From Roseinatronobacter sp052379845 (GTDB lineage: Bacteria; Pseudomonadota; Alphaproteobacteria; Rhodobacterales; Rhodobacteraceae), in the NCBI GenBank assembly GCA_052379845.1, contig JBQTCF010000003.1: a stretch of DNA of 64,000 nt. One strand, written 5' to 3'. A program made the translations under genes and the position numbers. This document shows positions 16,069 through 24,629 of this stretch, piece after piece (the first letter of the stretch is position 1; the number at the start of each line of letters is the position of its first letter). The notes under the pieces are model-generated. The model was not told the origin of the DNA, ran no database searches, and saw only the letters and a list, made by a program, of their open reading frames with translations.

Positions 16069-17544
16069 TCAGGCCAAGCTGCCCGGCGCAGCGGTGATGG
16101 AATGATAGCCCTGAAACTGGATCACGCCTTCATATCCGAAATTGCGCCCGATGCCGGATTTCTTGAACCCGCCGAATGGCCCGTTGCCATCCTGCGCAGA
16201 CGGGCCATGCGCGTTGATGAAGCTGTATCCGGCCTCGATGCGCCGCGCGAGGGCCACGGCCCGGTCGATATCTGCCGACCAGACCGATGAAGCAAGGCCG
16301 AACTGGTCGTCATTGGCAAGCGCCAGCGCCTGGTCCTCGGTGTCGAAGGGCATAATGGGCAGGATGGGCCCGAATTGTTCGTCACGCACCACTGAAAGCG
16401 ATGGATCGGCATCAATCACCAATGTGGGTCGCTGGAAATACCCTTGCGCATACAGCGCAGGGTCCGGCACCTGTCCCAGTTCTATGACATTGTGCCCCTT
16501 GGCGCGGGCCTGCGCAATCATATCGGTGACAACTTTCAGCTGTTTGGCGTTGTTCATTGGCCCCATGGTGGTTTCGGGCAGCAGCCCATCGCCGATCACT
16601 TGCGCATCGACAACCGCGCGCAAGCCGTCAACCACCTGCGCAAAGCGGGAGCGATGCACATAAAGCCGTTTCAGCGCGAAGCAGATTTGCCCTGTCGACA
16701 TGAAGGCCGCGCGGTAAAGCCTGTGGAAGGCATCCCCTGACAGGTCGGCGTCATGCAAGACCAGACCGGCATCATTGCCCCCCAGTTCAAGCGTCACCGG
16801 CGTAATATTGCGCGCGGCCACTGTCATAACATGACGCCCCACATCAACCGAGCCCGTGAAATTCACATAGCGCACCAATGGATGGCCAATGATTGCGTCC
16901 CCTATGCGACTGGCCGAGCCGGTCAGGATATTGACCACCCCCGGCGGCAGCAATTCCGCGATTCTGTGCAGGGTAAGGGTTGGTGCCAGCGCCGAGTTGG
17001 CCGAGGGCTTGACCACCACAGTATTGCCAGCCATCAAAGCCTGCGGCAGTTTCGCGCCCAGAATGGCCAGCGGCCAGTTCCACGGCACCACCAGCGCAGC
17101 CACCCCGCGCGGCTGGCGGGTGATGATGGTGTCATTGGGGGCGGCGCGGATCATCTCGTCACGGGCCAGGCGTTCGGCGTAATTGGCCGATTGAACGAAG
17201 CGTTCGCCCAGTCGGCTGATTTCCAGGTGTGTCTCCCTTAGGATTTTGCCGTGTTCGCGGGTGAACAGCCGCGCCCTTGCGTCAACTTCTGCCATGTCCT
17301 GCGTGATTGCGGCGGCCACTTTGCGCAGCAAGGCGCCGCGCTGCTCATAGCCAAGGGACGCCCATGCAGGGAAGGCCGCATGTGCCGCTTTCACGGCGCG
17401 GTCCACATCATCGGGCGTGCCCGCTGCAGCACGCCCCACCAGTTCGCCAGGCCTTGCGGGGTTGAAAATATCGTAGCTTCCGCCATCCGATGCTGCAGTG
17501 GCAGCGCCGTCGATATACAATAGGGTTTCAACGGGGTCAGTCAT
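16069..17544 (-). CDS. NAD(P)-dependent aldehyde dehydrogenase
   Basis: This 491-residue ALDH oxidises an aldehyde to the carboxylate. Catalytic residues are visible: Asn in VVPWNWPLA (near 156), Lys in VVKPSANSA (179), general base Glu in VTLELGGNDA (253) and nucleophile Cys in STGQICFALKR (288). The length is typical. The ATG at 17544 has AAAGG upstream and avoids overlap with dctM; an in-frame ATG at 17571 is less likely. It is the last gene of the lysR-dctPQM-aldh strand, so its substrate is probably derived from the TRAP-imported compound, for example an aldehyde made by the divergent P450 or SDR. The exact substrate is unknown. Confidence 0.9.
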   Translation of the reverse strand: MTDPVETLLYIDGAATAASDGGSYDIFNPARPGELVGRAAAGTPDDVDRAVKAAHAAFPAWASLGYEQRGALLRKVAAAITQDMAEVDARARLFTREHGKILRETHLEISRLGERFVQSANYAERLARDEMIRAAPNDTIITRQPRGVAALVVPWNWPLAILGAKLPQALMAGNTVVVKPSANSALAPTLTLHRIAELLPPGVVNILTGSASRIGDAIIGHPLVRYVNFTGSVDVGRHVMTVAARNITPVTLELGGNDAGLVLHDADLSGDAFHRLYRAAFMSTGQICFALKRLYVHRSRFAQVVDGLRAVVDAQVIGDGLLPETTMGPMNNAKQLKVVTDMIAQARAKGHNVIELGQVPDPALYAQGYFQRPTLVIDADPSLSVVRDEQFGPILPIMPFDTEDQALALANDDQFGLASSVWSADIDRAVALARRIEAGYSFINAHGPSAQDGNGPFGGFKKSGIGRNFGYEGVIQFQGYHSITAAPGSLA

Positions 17545-17557
17545 GTCTGGACCTTTC

Positions 17558-18853
17558 TTAGCGCATCGCATCCGGCAGGAGTGTCGCTATTTGTGGGAAC
17601 ATCAGGATCAACACGCCACCCACCACCATCGCCACGATATAGGGCAATACCCCCATGAAGATTGACCCAAGCGGGATTTCGGGCGCGACCGCTTTTACAG
17701 TAAATACATTCATCCCGATCGGCGGCGAGATAAGCCCCAGTTCGATCACGATAATGACAAGAATGCCAAACCAGATCAGGTCCACCCCCACAGCGCCAAG
17801 CGCGGGCAGAAACACCGGGATAAGCAAAAGCAGAATACCGATGGATTCAAACACCATGCCAAGCAGCACACAGATTGCGCAAATCATCAGCACCAGGCCA
17901 ATCGGCCCCAGCCCCCACCCCAGGATCATTTCGCGCAATTCATGCGGCATGCCGGTCAGATTGACGAATTGCGCAAGGATCAGCGCCGTGAAGACGATTG
18001 CAAAGATCATCGCAGTGGTCTTGACCGTTTCTTCAAAAACGCCGCGCAGGCTTTCCAGATCAAGGAAATGGCCGCGGAATACCCCGAAAACGAACGCCCC
18101 GGCACAACCAACGCCTGCGGCCTCTGTCGGGGTGAAAATTCCGCTGTAAATGCCGCCCAGAACGACCCCGAACAAAATGATCACTGGCCATGTTGCGTAG
18201 GACGCGCGCAGCATGTCTGCAAGGCGCATGGCGCGGCCGGCAGGGCCATAATCGGGGCGGATGGTGGTCACAATGGCCGCCACCAGCATGAACAGGCATA
18301 CCAGCATGATCCCCGGAAGGACCGCCGCGATGAACAGCACCCCGATATCCTGACCGGCCACGATGCCATAGATAACAAGCGGAACCGATGGCGGGATCAT
18401 AATTCCAAGCGTGCCGCCCGCTGCGATCGTGCCCGCTGAAAAGCCGTCATTATAGCCAAAGCTGCGCATCGGCGGAATGGCAACGCGCGTCATCGTCGCC
18501 GCAGTCGCAAGCGAAGACCCGCAGACCGCTGCGAACCCCGCGCAGGACAGCACCCCCGACAAGGCCAGCCCGCCCCGAAACCGCCCGAACCACGCATAGG
18601 ACGCATCAAACAAATCCTTGCTGATTCCGGAACGGTGGATAAGCGCGCCCATCAGGACGAATAAAGGAATAATCGAAAGGTTGTAATTCGTCGCCGTGTC
18701 CACCATCCATTGCGATGACACTGCAAGGGCCGCATCCAGCCCGCGCATATACATGATGCCGAAAAAACCGACCGCCAAGGTGGCAAAGGCCAGTGGCACC
18801 CCGACAAAGGCCAGAAACAGAAGAACAGCGAAGCCTATCAGTGCAAGTTCCAT
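17558..18853 (-). CDS. dctM: TRAP transporter large permease, DctM type
   Basis: This 431-residue protein of about 12 helices is the ion-coupled translocating subunit of a TRAP importer. Family features include the N-terminal MELALIGFAVLLFLAFVGVP, GSSLATAATMTRVAIPPM, GTLGIMIPPSVPLVIYG and LGLISPPIGMNVF. The frame runs further upstream, but the ATG at 18853 is 7 nt after AAGGA and follows dctQ by 10 bp, giving the normal length. It works with DctQ and the DctP receptor. Confidence 0.93.
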   Translation of the reverse strand: MELALIGFAVLLFLAFVGVPLAFATLAVGFFGIMYMRGLDAALAVSSQWMVDTATNYNLSIIPLFVLMGALIHRSGISKDLFDASYAWFGRFRGGLALSGVLSCAGFAAVCGSSLATAATMTRVAIPPMRSFGYNDGFSAGTIAAGGTLGIMIPPSVPLVIYGIVAGQDIGVLFIAAVLPGIMLVCLFMLVAAIVTTIRPDYGPAGRAMRLADMLRASYATWPVIILFGVVLGGIYSGIFTPTEAAGVGCAGAFVFGVFRGHFLDLESLRGVFEETVKTTAMIFAIVFTALILAQFVNLTGMPHELREMILGWGLGPIGLVLMICAICVLLGMVFESIGILLLLIPVFLPALGAVGVDLIWFGILVIIVIELGLISPPIGMNVFTVKAVAPEIPLGSIFMGVLPYIVAMVVGGVLILMFPQIATLLPDAMR

Positions 18854-18863
18854 GATCGGTTCC

Positions 18864-19349
18864 TTATCCGTCGATCTGCGGGGAATGGGGCGGCGTTTCG
18901 CGTTTGTCGTCGCGCATTGCGGCAACAGCGCCAATGATGGCCAGCGCGGCAAGGATGGTCATCCCCCCCAGAAACCAGATCATCGGCAGCCGTAGAACGA
19001 TTGTGGTTTCGGGGTATTGTGTCAGATCCCAGCTGCGCCACCCCAGAATGCCCGCCACAGCCAGCACGCCCAACAGGGTCATCACATCAAAAATGCTGCG
19101 ATACCCGCGCCGGAAATACCTAAGCAAAAGCGGCTCGAACAGGGACACGTTGACATGCCCGCGGTCGCGCGTGACGATGAACATGCCACTGAAGACAAGC
19201 ACGCCAAGCAAAAGCTGCACCATTTCGGACGACCCGAAAACCGGGCGGCTGAACACATACCGCATGAAGACCTCTGCGCAGGTGATCGCAATCATCGCAA
19301 TCAGGCAGATTGCCCCCAACAGGGTTGTGAATTTCCGCAAAAAGATCAT
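18864..19349 (-). CDS. dctQ: TRAP transporter small permease, DctQ type
   Basis: This 161-residue, four-helix membrane protein bridges the receptor and DctM. It has the characteristic TCAEVFMRYVFSRPVFGSSE at the end of helix 1 and IVTRDRGHVNVSLF after helix 2. An AGGAGG site precedes the start. A 163-bp gap containing repeat copy B separates it from dctP. Confidence 0.9.
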   Translation of the reverse strand: MIFLRKFTTLLGAICLIAMIAITCAEVFMRYVFSRPVFGSSEMVQLLLGVLVFSGMFIVTRDRGHVNVSLFEPLLLRYFRRGYRSIFDVMTLLGVLAVAGILGWRSWDLTQYPETTIVLRLPMIWFLGGMTILAALAIIGAVAAMRDDKRETPPHSPQIDG

Positions 19350-19412
19350 CGCATCCTCCTCATGCGGTGGTGTGCACGGCGACGTGACTGCGCCGCGCGG
19401 TGTTTTGCTTAG

Positions 19413-19516
19413 GGTGTGGCGCGTTCATTCGCATTCACGCCACACACTCCAACTTATTGATTTCGCAGGTTCGAGAAGCGCAAAACCGGTTCCCACTTTT
19501 GCGCAACCTGCTCTAG
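19413..19516. repeat. Interspersed ~100-bp palindromic element, copy B
   Basis: Located between dctP and dctQ and overlapping the dctP stop codon by a few bases. The first module is GTGTGGCG/CGCCACAC around the shared TTCATTCGCATTC loop. The second has the GCGCAAAA/TTTTGCGC core with outer arms GCAGGTT (19465-19471) and AACCTGC (19505-19511). Both outer stems differ from copies A and C yet remain complementary, which points to selection for base pairing. Confidence 0.85.
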
Positions 19517-20541
19517 TCGACCGAGTTTGCGGCAACGCGCGCGCGCGTGGCGTCAATCAGGGCCATCCCGTCAATGCCATAGGCGGCGTTGACCGCATCG
19601 GCCCACCCCTTTGCAATATTGTTTGAGGCGTCTTGCATGGCGGCAAGCAGGTCTGCGTCCATCGGGGCAAAGGTCACGCCCATGGCCTCAAGCTGCGCGC
19701 GGGCCGCATCATCGGCGGCATCGGTGGCGGCACCCAGACGCGCGGCCAGCGCGGCACCGGACAGTTCAGTGATGGCCGCGCGGTGTTCTTCTGGCATGCG
19801 ATCCCATGTCCGCTGGTTGAAAAAGATCGAAAAGCTTGCCGATTGCAGCGCAGGCACCATTTCCACGCAGGATTTTGTATAGGGGGCAACCCCGAAGGCG
19901 ATGATGGTTTCCATTGTCACGCCAAGATGGGCATCGACCGTATTGCGCGATGTCAGTTCCTGAAGCTGGACCGCCGGAGAGGCCGTAATCGCAAGCCCCA
20001 TCGCGGCCAGCGTGTCGGCAATTGTGCCCGGAAGCGCCCAGACGCGCCGGGCGCGCAGGTCGTCAAATGTGGTAATCGGTTGGTCCGTCGTCGAACACAG
20101 ATAGGTGGGGCCAAGATGGAAGCCTGATGCGATTTCGACACCGCGCAGGTTCTCGACGTCGACAAAGGTGTCCTTGTAGGTTTCCCAGAATGCAACGGAC
20201 ATCGCTTCGCTGTTTCCCCGGTCGATGAAGGGCATTTGCGTAATCATGGTTCCAGGCGCGTTCTGGGCCAGAAACCCGTTGAAGATGAAGCCCCCATCCG
20301 CGACACCATTGCGCACGGCATCGACAATGCCCGGCGGCGGCGCAACTGATTGTGGCGGGAAGGAGATCTTGACTTCGCCATTGGTGGCGGCGGACACATC
20401 TTCTGCCCATGCCTCGAACACAGGCCAGGAAAAATGCGTCGGCGGAAATAGAATATTGAAGGTCAGCCGGGTTTCCGCAGCGGCTGGGCTGGCAAAAGCG
20501 GTGGCTGCCAAAAGGCCAGCAAACAAGGGCGAGCGCGTCAT
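19513..20541 (-). CDS. dctP: TRAP transporter substrate-binding protein, DctP type
   Basis: This 342-residue periplasmic receptor delivers the substrate to DctQM. The signal peptide MTRSPLFAGLLAATAFASPAA ends before AETRL. The mature part has FNILFPPTHF and ARRVWALPGTIADTLAAMGL, the segment that normally carries the carboxylate-binding Arg. GGAGG lies 7 nt before the ATG at 20541; an earlier in-frame start is less likely. The substrate is not identifiable from sequence, but TRAP receptors normally bind organic acids. Confidence 0.88.
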   Translation of the reverse strand: MTRSPLFAGLLAATAFASPAAAETRLTFNILFPPTHFSWPVFEAWAEDVSAATNGEVKISFPPQSVAPPPGIVDAVRNGVADGGFIFNGFLAQNAPGTMITQMPFIDRGNSEAMSVAFWETYKDTFVDVENLRGVEIASGFHLGPTYLCSTTDQPITTFDDLRARRVWALPGTIADTLAAMGLAITASPAVQLQELTSRNTVDAHLGVTMETIIAFGVAPYTKSCVEMVPALQSASFSIFFNQRTWDRMPEEHRAAITELSGAALAARLGAATDAADDAARAQLEAMGVTFAPMDADLLAAMQDASNNIAKGWADAVNAAYGIDGMALIDATRARVAANSVD

Positions 20542-20596
20542 TTTGAATCCTCCCATGGATCGACGAACAGGTGTCGCACCTTTCCTAGCGCCTTGA

Positions 20597-20611
20597 TGTG
20601 ATAACGATCAA
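20597..20611. promoter_or_regulatory. Candidate regulator site upstream of dctP (Fnr-like / shared with lysR promoter)
   Basis: GTGAT AACG ATCAA (20598-20611) is one mismatch from an Fnr box. It also contains TGTGATAAC (20597-20605), exactly repeated in the lysR-SDR promoter at 21542-21550. It lies about 55-70 bp upstream of the dctP start. LysR binding is the more contextual reading. Confidence 0.4.
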
Positions 20612-20648
20612 CGGCGTTTGTCAAATCGCGATATGCTGGGCTTATCAC

Positions 20649-21542
20649 CTACAGCGCCGTCACCCTGCGGCGAATACAATTCACCAAGGCATCCGCCGCA
20701 GGGGTCAGGGGATGGCCCGCGCGTGTCATGAGCGAAATTTTCAAAGGTTCGATTTCCTCGCGGATTGGAATTGGGGCAATGCGCGATGTCTGTTGCATTT
20801 TTTCAAGCAGCAGGGCCGGAAAGGTGCACACCGCCCCCAGATGTTCGACCAGCGCAAGCGCGCCGAAATAGGATTCCGATGTCGTTGTCGCATGCGGGGG
20901 CACAAGCCCGTTGTCAATGAAGGGTTGGCGGAAAATATCGCCCGGCCCCCCCGGCGCGCCGATCATGATCCACTGTGCGCCCGTCAGTTCCGCAAGCGAC
21001 CGTGCCTTCAGCAGTGGTGAACTGGCAGCGGTCACAACAAGAATCTGCGTGTCGATCAGGTGTTCGATGCCAATTTCGCGCGCCATTCCCGCAGGCGGTG
21101 TCGGGCCTATCAGAATGTCAATGCGCCCTTCGCGCAGGGGTTTCAGCGCGCCGGGAAACAGCCCGCTGGACAGGCGCACGTCGATGTCAGGATGTGTCTT
21201 GCGAAACAGCGTCAGCGCGCGCGGCATGATCCGCATTGCGGCCAGTGGCGAAACACAGACATGAACTGCGCCAATCTGTTCGCCCCGAAGTTGGGCAACT
21301 TCCTCATCAAGGCGGTCAATCTCGGATGTGATGGTGCGCGCGCGCAGCAAGATGCGTTCGCCTATTTCGGTCAATTCGACCCCGCGTGACGTGCGCGCGA
21401 AGATAGCCACGCCCAGTTCATCCTCGGCCTGCCGTAAGGCTTGCGTCAGCGCGGGTTGCGATTTTCCCACTGCCGCCGCTGCCGCCCGAAGGCTGCCATG
21501 TTCGGCTATGGCCACAAGAACTTGGATGTGTTGAACCTTCAT
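20649..21542 (-). CDS. LysR-type transcriptional regulator
   Basis: This 297-residue LysR protein has an N-terminal winged helix (HIQVLVAIAEHGSLRAAAAA, then GKSQPALTQALRQAEDELGV) and a periplasmic-binding-fold effector domain from about residue 90. The frame is open further upstream, but the ATG at 21542 gives the family-typical start MKVQHIQVLV. It lies between dctP (same strand, 107 bp downstream) and the divergent SDR-P450 operon, so it probably controls both arms in response to the imported compound or a metabolite. Confidence 0.9.
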   Translation of the reverse strand: MKVQHIQVLVAIAEHGSLRAAAAAVGKSQPALTQALRQAEDELGVAIFARTSRGVELTEIGERILLRARTITSEIDRLDEEVAQLRGEQIGAVHVCVSPLAAMRIMPRALTLFRKTHPDIDVRLSSGLFPGALKPLREGRIDILIGPTPPAGMAREIGIEHLIDTQILVVTAASSPLLKARSLAELTGAQWIMIGAPGGPGDIFRQPFIDNGLVPPHATTTSESYFGALALVEHLGAVCTFPALLLEKMQQTSRIAPIPIREEIEPLKISLMTRAGHPLTPAADALVNCIRRRVTAL

Positions 21543-21633
21543 GTGATAACCTAGGATTATACATAGTGATTTTTCAAGTCTATTCTTGATCGGTTGCGCT
21601 GCCGTAACTTCCCCCCCAACAAGGAGGATACAC
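21543..21633. promoter_or_regulatory. Divergent promoter with LysR-type operator
   Basis: The region between lysR and the SDR holds ATAA-N7-TTAT (21546-21560), a T-N11-A dyad typical of LysR sites, immediately upstream of the lysR start. An AAGGAGG ribosome site at 21621-21627 serves the SDR. Confidence 0.5.
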
Positions 21634-22446
21634 ATGGCGCAGTCAATCTATGCAGTCACTGGTGTTGCAAGTGGTATCGGCGCTGAACTGGCGCGGGTGC
21701 TGAAAGCGCGGGGCGACCGGGTGATCGGCCTCGATATTCGTGAAACCAGCGCGAATATCGATTGCTTCATCCCGCTTGATCTGGATGATCCACAAAGTAT
21801 TGTTGAAGCCGCCGCGCGTATTGATGACCCGTTGGACGGGCTGTGCAACAACGCCGGCCTGCCGCCACGTCCGGGCCTGGAGGAGGCGATACTGCGTGTC
21901 AACTTTCTGGGCACACGCGCCTTCACGCATGCGCTGGTGCCAAAGATGCGCGCCGATGCGTCGATCGTCAACATGGCCAGCCGTGCCGGCCACGGGTGGC
22001 GCGACGGGCTGGAGCAGGTCAAGCGGTTGGGTCGATTGTCCCACCGCGACCCGCTGGAGCGTTTTATCACCCACGAAAAACTGGATGCGACACGTTGCTA
22101 TAACCTGACCAAAGAGGCCATGATCCTTTGGACCATCGCCGAAGCCGAGGCGATGGTCAGTCGCGGCCTAAGGATCAATTCGCTAAGTCCCGGTGGCATT
22201 TCCACGGGCATTCTAAGCGATTTTCAAAAAGCCTTCGGGGATAAAATGATGCGCAACGTGCAGCGCGCGGGCCGCCCCGGTCAGCCTGCGGAAATTGCCG
22301 AAATCGCGGCATTCCTATTGTCGGGTGCGTCCAATTGGATCAAGGGAACAGATATTGCCATTGATGGGGGCATGGGGGCGTTTAACCAGGCCGACTTGAT
22401 GGACCTGCAAGTGCTGCGCCTGATGCAAGAGGAGACGACCACATGA
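21634..22446 (+). CDS. Short-chain dehydrogenase/reductase
   Basis: This 270-residue SDR has the nucleotide motif TGVASGIG at residues ~9-16, NNAG at ~72, a Ser in NMASRAG and the catalytic YNLTK (Y..xK). It begins MAQSIYAVTG after AAGGAGG. Between the Ser and Tyr lies a longer insertion (about 30 residues), as in 3-alpha-hydroxysteroid dehydrogenase-like members, so the substrate may be a bulky alcohol. The stop overlaps the P450 start as ATGA, so alcohol oxidation in the same pathway is likely. Confidence 0.88.
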   Translation: MAQSIYAVTGVASGIGAELARVLKARGDRVIGLDIRETSANIDCFIPLDLDDPQSIVEAAARIDDPLDGLCNNAGLPPRPGLEEAILRVNFLGTRAFTHALVPKMRADASIVNMASRAGHGWRDGLEQVKRLGRLSHRDPLERFITHEKLDATRCYNLTKEAMILWTIAEAEAMVSRGLRINSLSPGGISTGILSDFQKAFGDKMMRNVQRAGRPGQPAEIAEIAAFLLSGASNWIKGTDIAIDGGMGAFNQADLMDLQVLRLMQEETTT

Positions 22447-24629
22447 CCACACATGCCCCGCTTGCCAATGGCATTCCCAACTCGGACATTGATTTCTACA
22501 GCGACGAGTCGATCCGCAACCCCTATCCTGTCTATGAGGAACTGCGCGCGCTGGGTCCGGTGGTCTATTTGTCGAAACACGATCTGTATGCGCTGCCAAA
22601 TTACCGCGAAGTCAGCGAGGTTCTGCGCCAGCCCTTGCGGTATTCCAGTGCGCGCGGCGTGTCGCCCTTGCAAAAGGTGAATGACATTCTGGTGGGGTCG
22701 ACGCTGAATTCCGACCCGCCCGCACATGACCGCACCCGTTCCATCACGTCCGAACCGTTGCTGCCCGGTGCGCTTGCCGCAGTTGAGGGGCGCATCCGCG
22801 ATGCTGCTGAAGGGCTTGTCGATACGCTGTGCCAACGCGGCGAATTCGATGCCGTTGCCGATTTTGCGCGCTTTCTGCCCGTGACCATTGTTGCCGAACT
22901 GGTGGGCTTGCCCCCGGCTGTGGACAGCGCGCAGATGCTGAAATGGGCATCCGCCACCTTCAACCTGTTTGGCACCGAAAATGCGCGCACCAAGGAAGCG
23001 TATGAGGATCTGAAGGATCTGCGCGATTTTCTGTTGGTCTATGGCCGTCCGGAAAAGCTGAAGGACGGGGGTTGGGCCAAACGCATCTTCGAGGTTGGCC
23101 CAGAACGCGGGATTGATTTCGAAACCTGCGCGCAACTGATGCGCGACTACATCAACCCTTCGCTGGATACCACGATTTCGGTATCAGGGCAGTTGATCCG
23201 CCTTTTTGCCGAAAACCCGGACCAATGGCAAAAGCTGCGCGATGATCCCGCCCTGATTGGCAATGCCATCGAAGAAGCGGTGCGCATTGCTGCGCCAGTG
23301 CGCGGCTGGACGCGCTATGTCGCCCAGGATAGCCAGATTGCGGGCCACCCCATCCCCGAAGGTGCGCGCGTCCTGGTGATGTTTGCGTCGGCCAACCGTG
23401 ACCCGCAGAAATTCCCTGATCCCACCCGTTTTGACGTGACGCGCGATGTGCATGACCATGTTGGTTTCGGTCAGGGCGTGCATATGTGCATGGGAATGCA
23501 TCTGGCACGGCTGGAAATGCAAAGCCTTGTGCGGGCCTTGCGGCGGCGCGTGGCGCGGTTTGAACTGACCGCCGAACCACAGATCGCGCTGAACAACTCT
23601 ATCCAAGGGTATGCCACCATGCCGGTGCGCGTGCATCTGGCAGATCAGGTTTTGGCGCGTGATACTGTTGAACAGGCCGACAGCCCGTGGCTGGATGTGA
23701 CTGTCACGGCCCGCGAACCGGCTGCGAAGGACATCATCAGCCTTGAACTGCGCAGCACGCAAGGCCACCCGCTGCCAGCCTATGCGGCGGGCGCGCATCT
23801 GGATGTTTATATCCGCTCCGGGCTGGTCCGGCAGTATTCGCTGACCGGGGACCCGGCGGATACCACAAAATACCGGCTGGGCATCTTGCTGGACCCCAAA
23901 TCGCGGGGCGGTTCGGCGGCGATCCATGCGCAGTTCCAGCAAGGTGCGAAAATTCGAGTCGGGCGACCGCGCAACAATTTCCCCCTGAACCTGTCTGCCG
24001 CGCATACAGTTCTTTTCGCGGGCGGTATCGGCATTACGCCCATGCTTGGAATGGCCTATGCGCTGCAGGCGGCGGGGGCATCGTGGGAAATGCATTATTG
24101 CGGGCGTGCGCCTGAACGGCTGGCGTTCGTGGATGAACTGGCCCGCTTTGGGGACAGGGTGCATCTGCACCTTGACAGCGGCCCGAAGCACCAGCATCTG
24201 GATATCAACGCCGTCCTTGCAACGCCAGCGCCCGACAGGCAGCTTTATGTTTGCGGCCCGAACGGATTTATGGATTTCGTGCTGCGCGCCGCCGAACAGA
24301 ACGGCTGGACACAGGATTGCATGCATCTTGAACGCTTCGGCGCCGAGGTGAACACAGATGGCGCCCCCTTCACCGTTGTCGCAAAGAAATCCGGCAAGAC
24401 ATTTGACGTCCACCCCGGCGAAACGATTGCCCAGAAGCTGGAAGAAAACGGTGTGCATGTGCAAGTGTCCTGCCAGTCGGGTGTGTGTGGCACCTGCCTG
24501 ACGACAGTTCTGGACGGCATGCCCGATCACCGTGACCTTGTGCAGACCGATGTTGAAAAAGCCGCAAATGCGCGTATCACTGTCTGCTGTTCACGGTCAA
24601 AGACCCGCAAACTGGTGTTGGACATCTGA
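22443..24629 (+). CDS. Self-sufficient cytochrome P450 fused to phthalate-dioxygenase-type reductase
   Basis: This is a 728-residue fusion. Residues 1-405 form a P450 with NPYPVYEELR near the start, I-helix INPSLDTTIS (239-246), the ExxR motif EAVR (278-281) and the heme loop FGQGVHMCMG with Cys349. Residues 415-640 form a reductase with the flavin motif RQYSL (463-467; FMN expected in this family) and the NAD loop AGGIGITPM (526-534). Residues 643-728 form a plant-type [2Fe-2S] domain with Cys677, Cys682, Cys685 and Cys715 or Cys716. This order is that of class VII (CYP116B-like) enzymes, which need only NAD(P)H and O2. The P450 half is shorter than I recall for CYP116B, and the usual A-G of the I-helix is P-S, so another family (for example O-demethylating aromatic P450s) is possible. 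The cell location is the cytoplasm. It overlaps the SDR and sulfatase genes. Confidence 0.9.
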   Translation: MTTHAPLANGIPNSDIDFYSDESIRNPYPVYEELRALGPVVYLSKHDLYALPNYREVSEVLRQPLRYSSARGVSPLQKVNDILVGSTLNSDPPAHDRTRSITSEPLLPGALAAVEGRIRDAAEGLVDTLCQRGEFDAVADFARFLPVTIVAELVGLPPAVDSAQMLKWASATFNLFGTENARTKEAYEDLKDLRDFLLVYGRPEKLKDGGWAKRIFEVGPERGIDFETCAQLMRDYINPSLDTTISVSGQLIRLFAENPDQWQKLRDDPALIGNAIEEAVRIAAPVRGWTRYVAQDSQIAGHPIPEGARVLVMFASANRDPQKFPDPTRFDVTRDVHDHVGFGQGVHMCMGMHLARLEMQSLVRALRRRVARFELTAEPQIALNNSIQGYATMPVRVHLADQVLARDTVEQADSPWLDVTVTAREPAAKDIISLELRSTQGHPLPAYAAGAHLDVYIRSGLVRQYSLTGDPADTTKYRLGILLDPKSRGGSAAIHAQFQQGAKIRVGRPRNNFPLNLSAAHTVLFAGGIGITPMLGMAYALQAAGASWEMHYCGRAPERLAFVDELARFGDRVHLHLDSGPKHQHLDINAVLATPAPDRQLYVCGPNGFMDFVLRAAEQNGWTQDCMHLERFGAEVNTDGAPFTVVAKKSGKTFDVHPGETIAQKLEENGVHVQVSCQSGVCGTCLTTVLDGMPDHRDLVQTDVEKAANARITVCCSRSKTRKLVLDI

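Noticed and set aside
15463..16097. Plus-strand frames across the region between mogA and the aldehyde dehydrogenase
   Set aside because: They run through repeat copy A and lack ribosome sites or similarity to any family I know.
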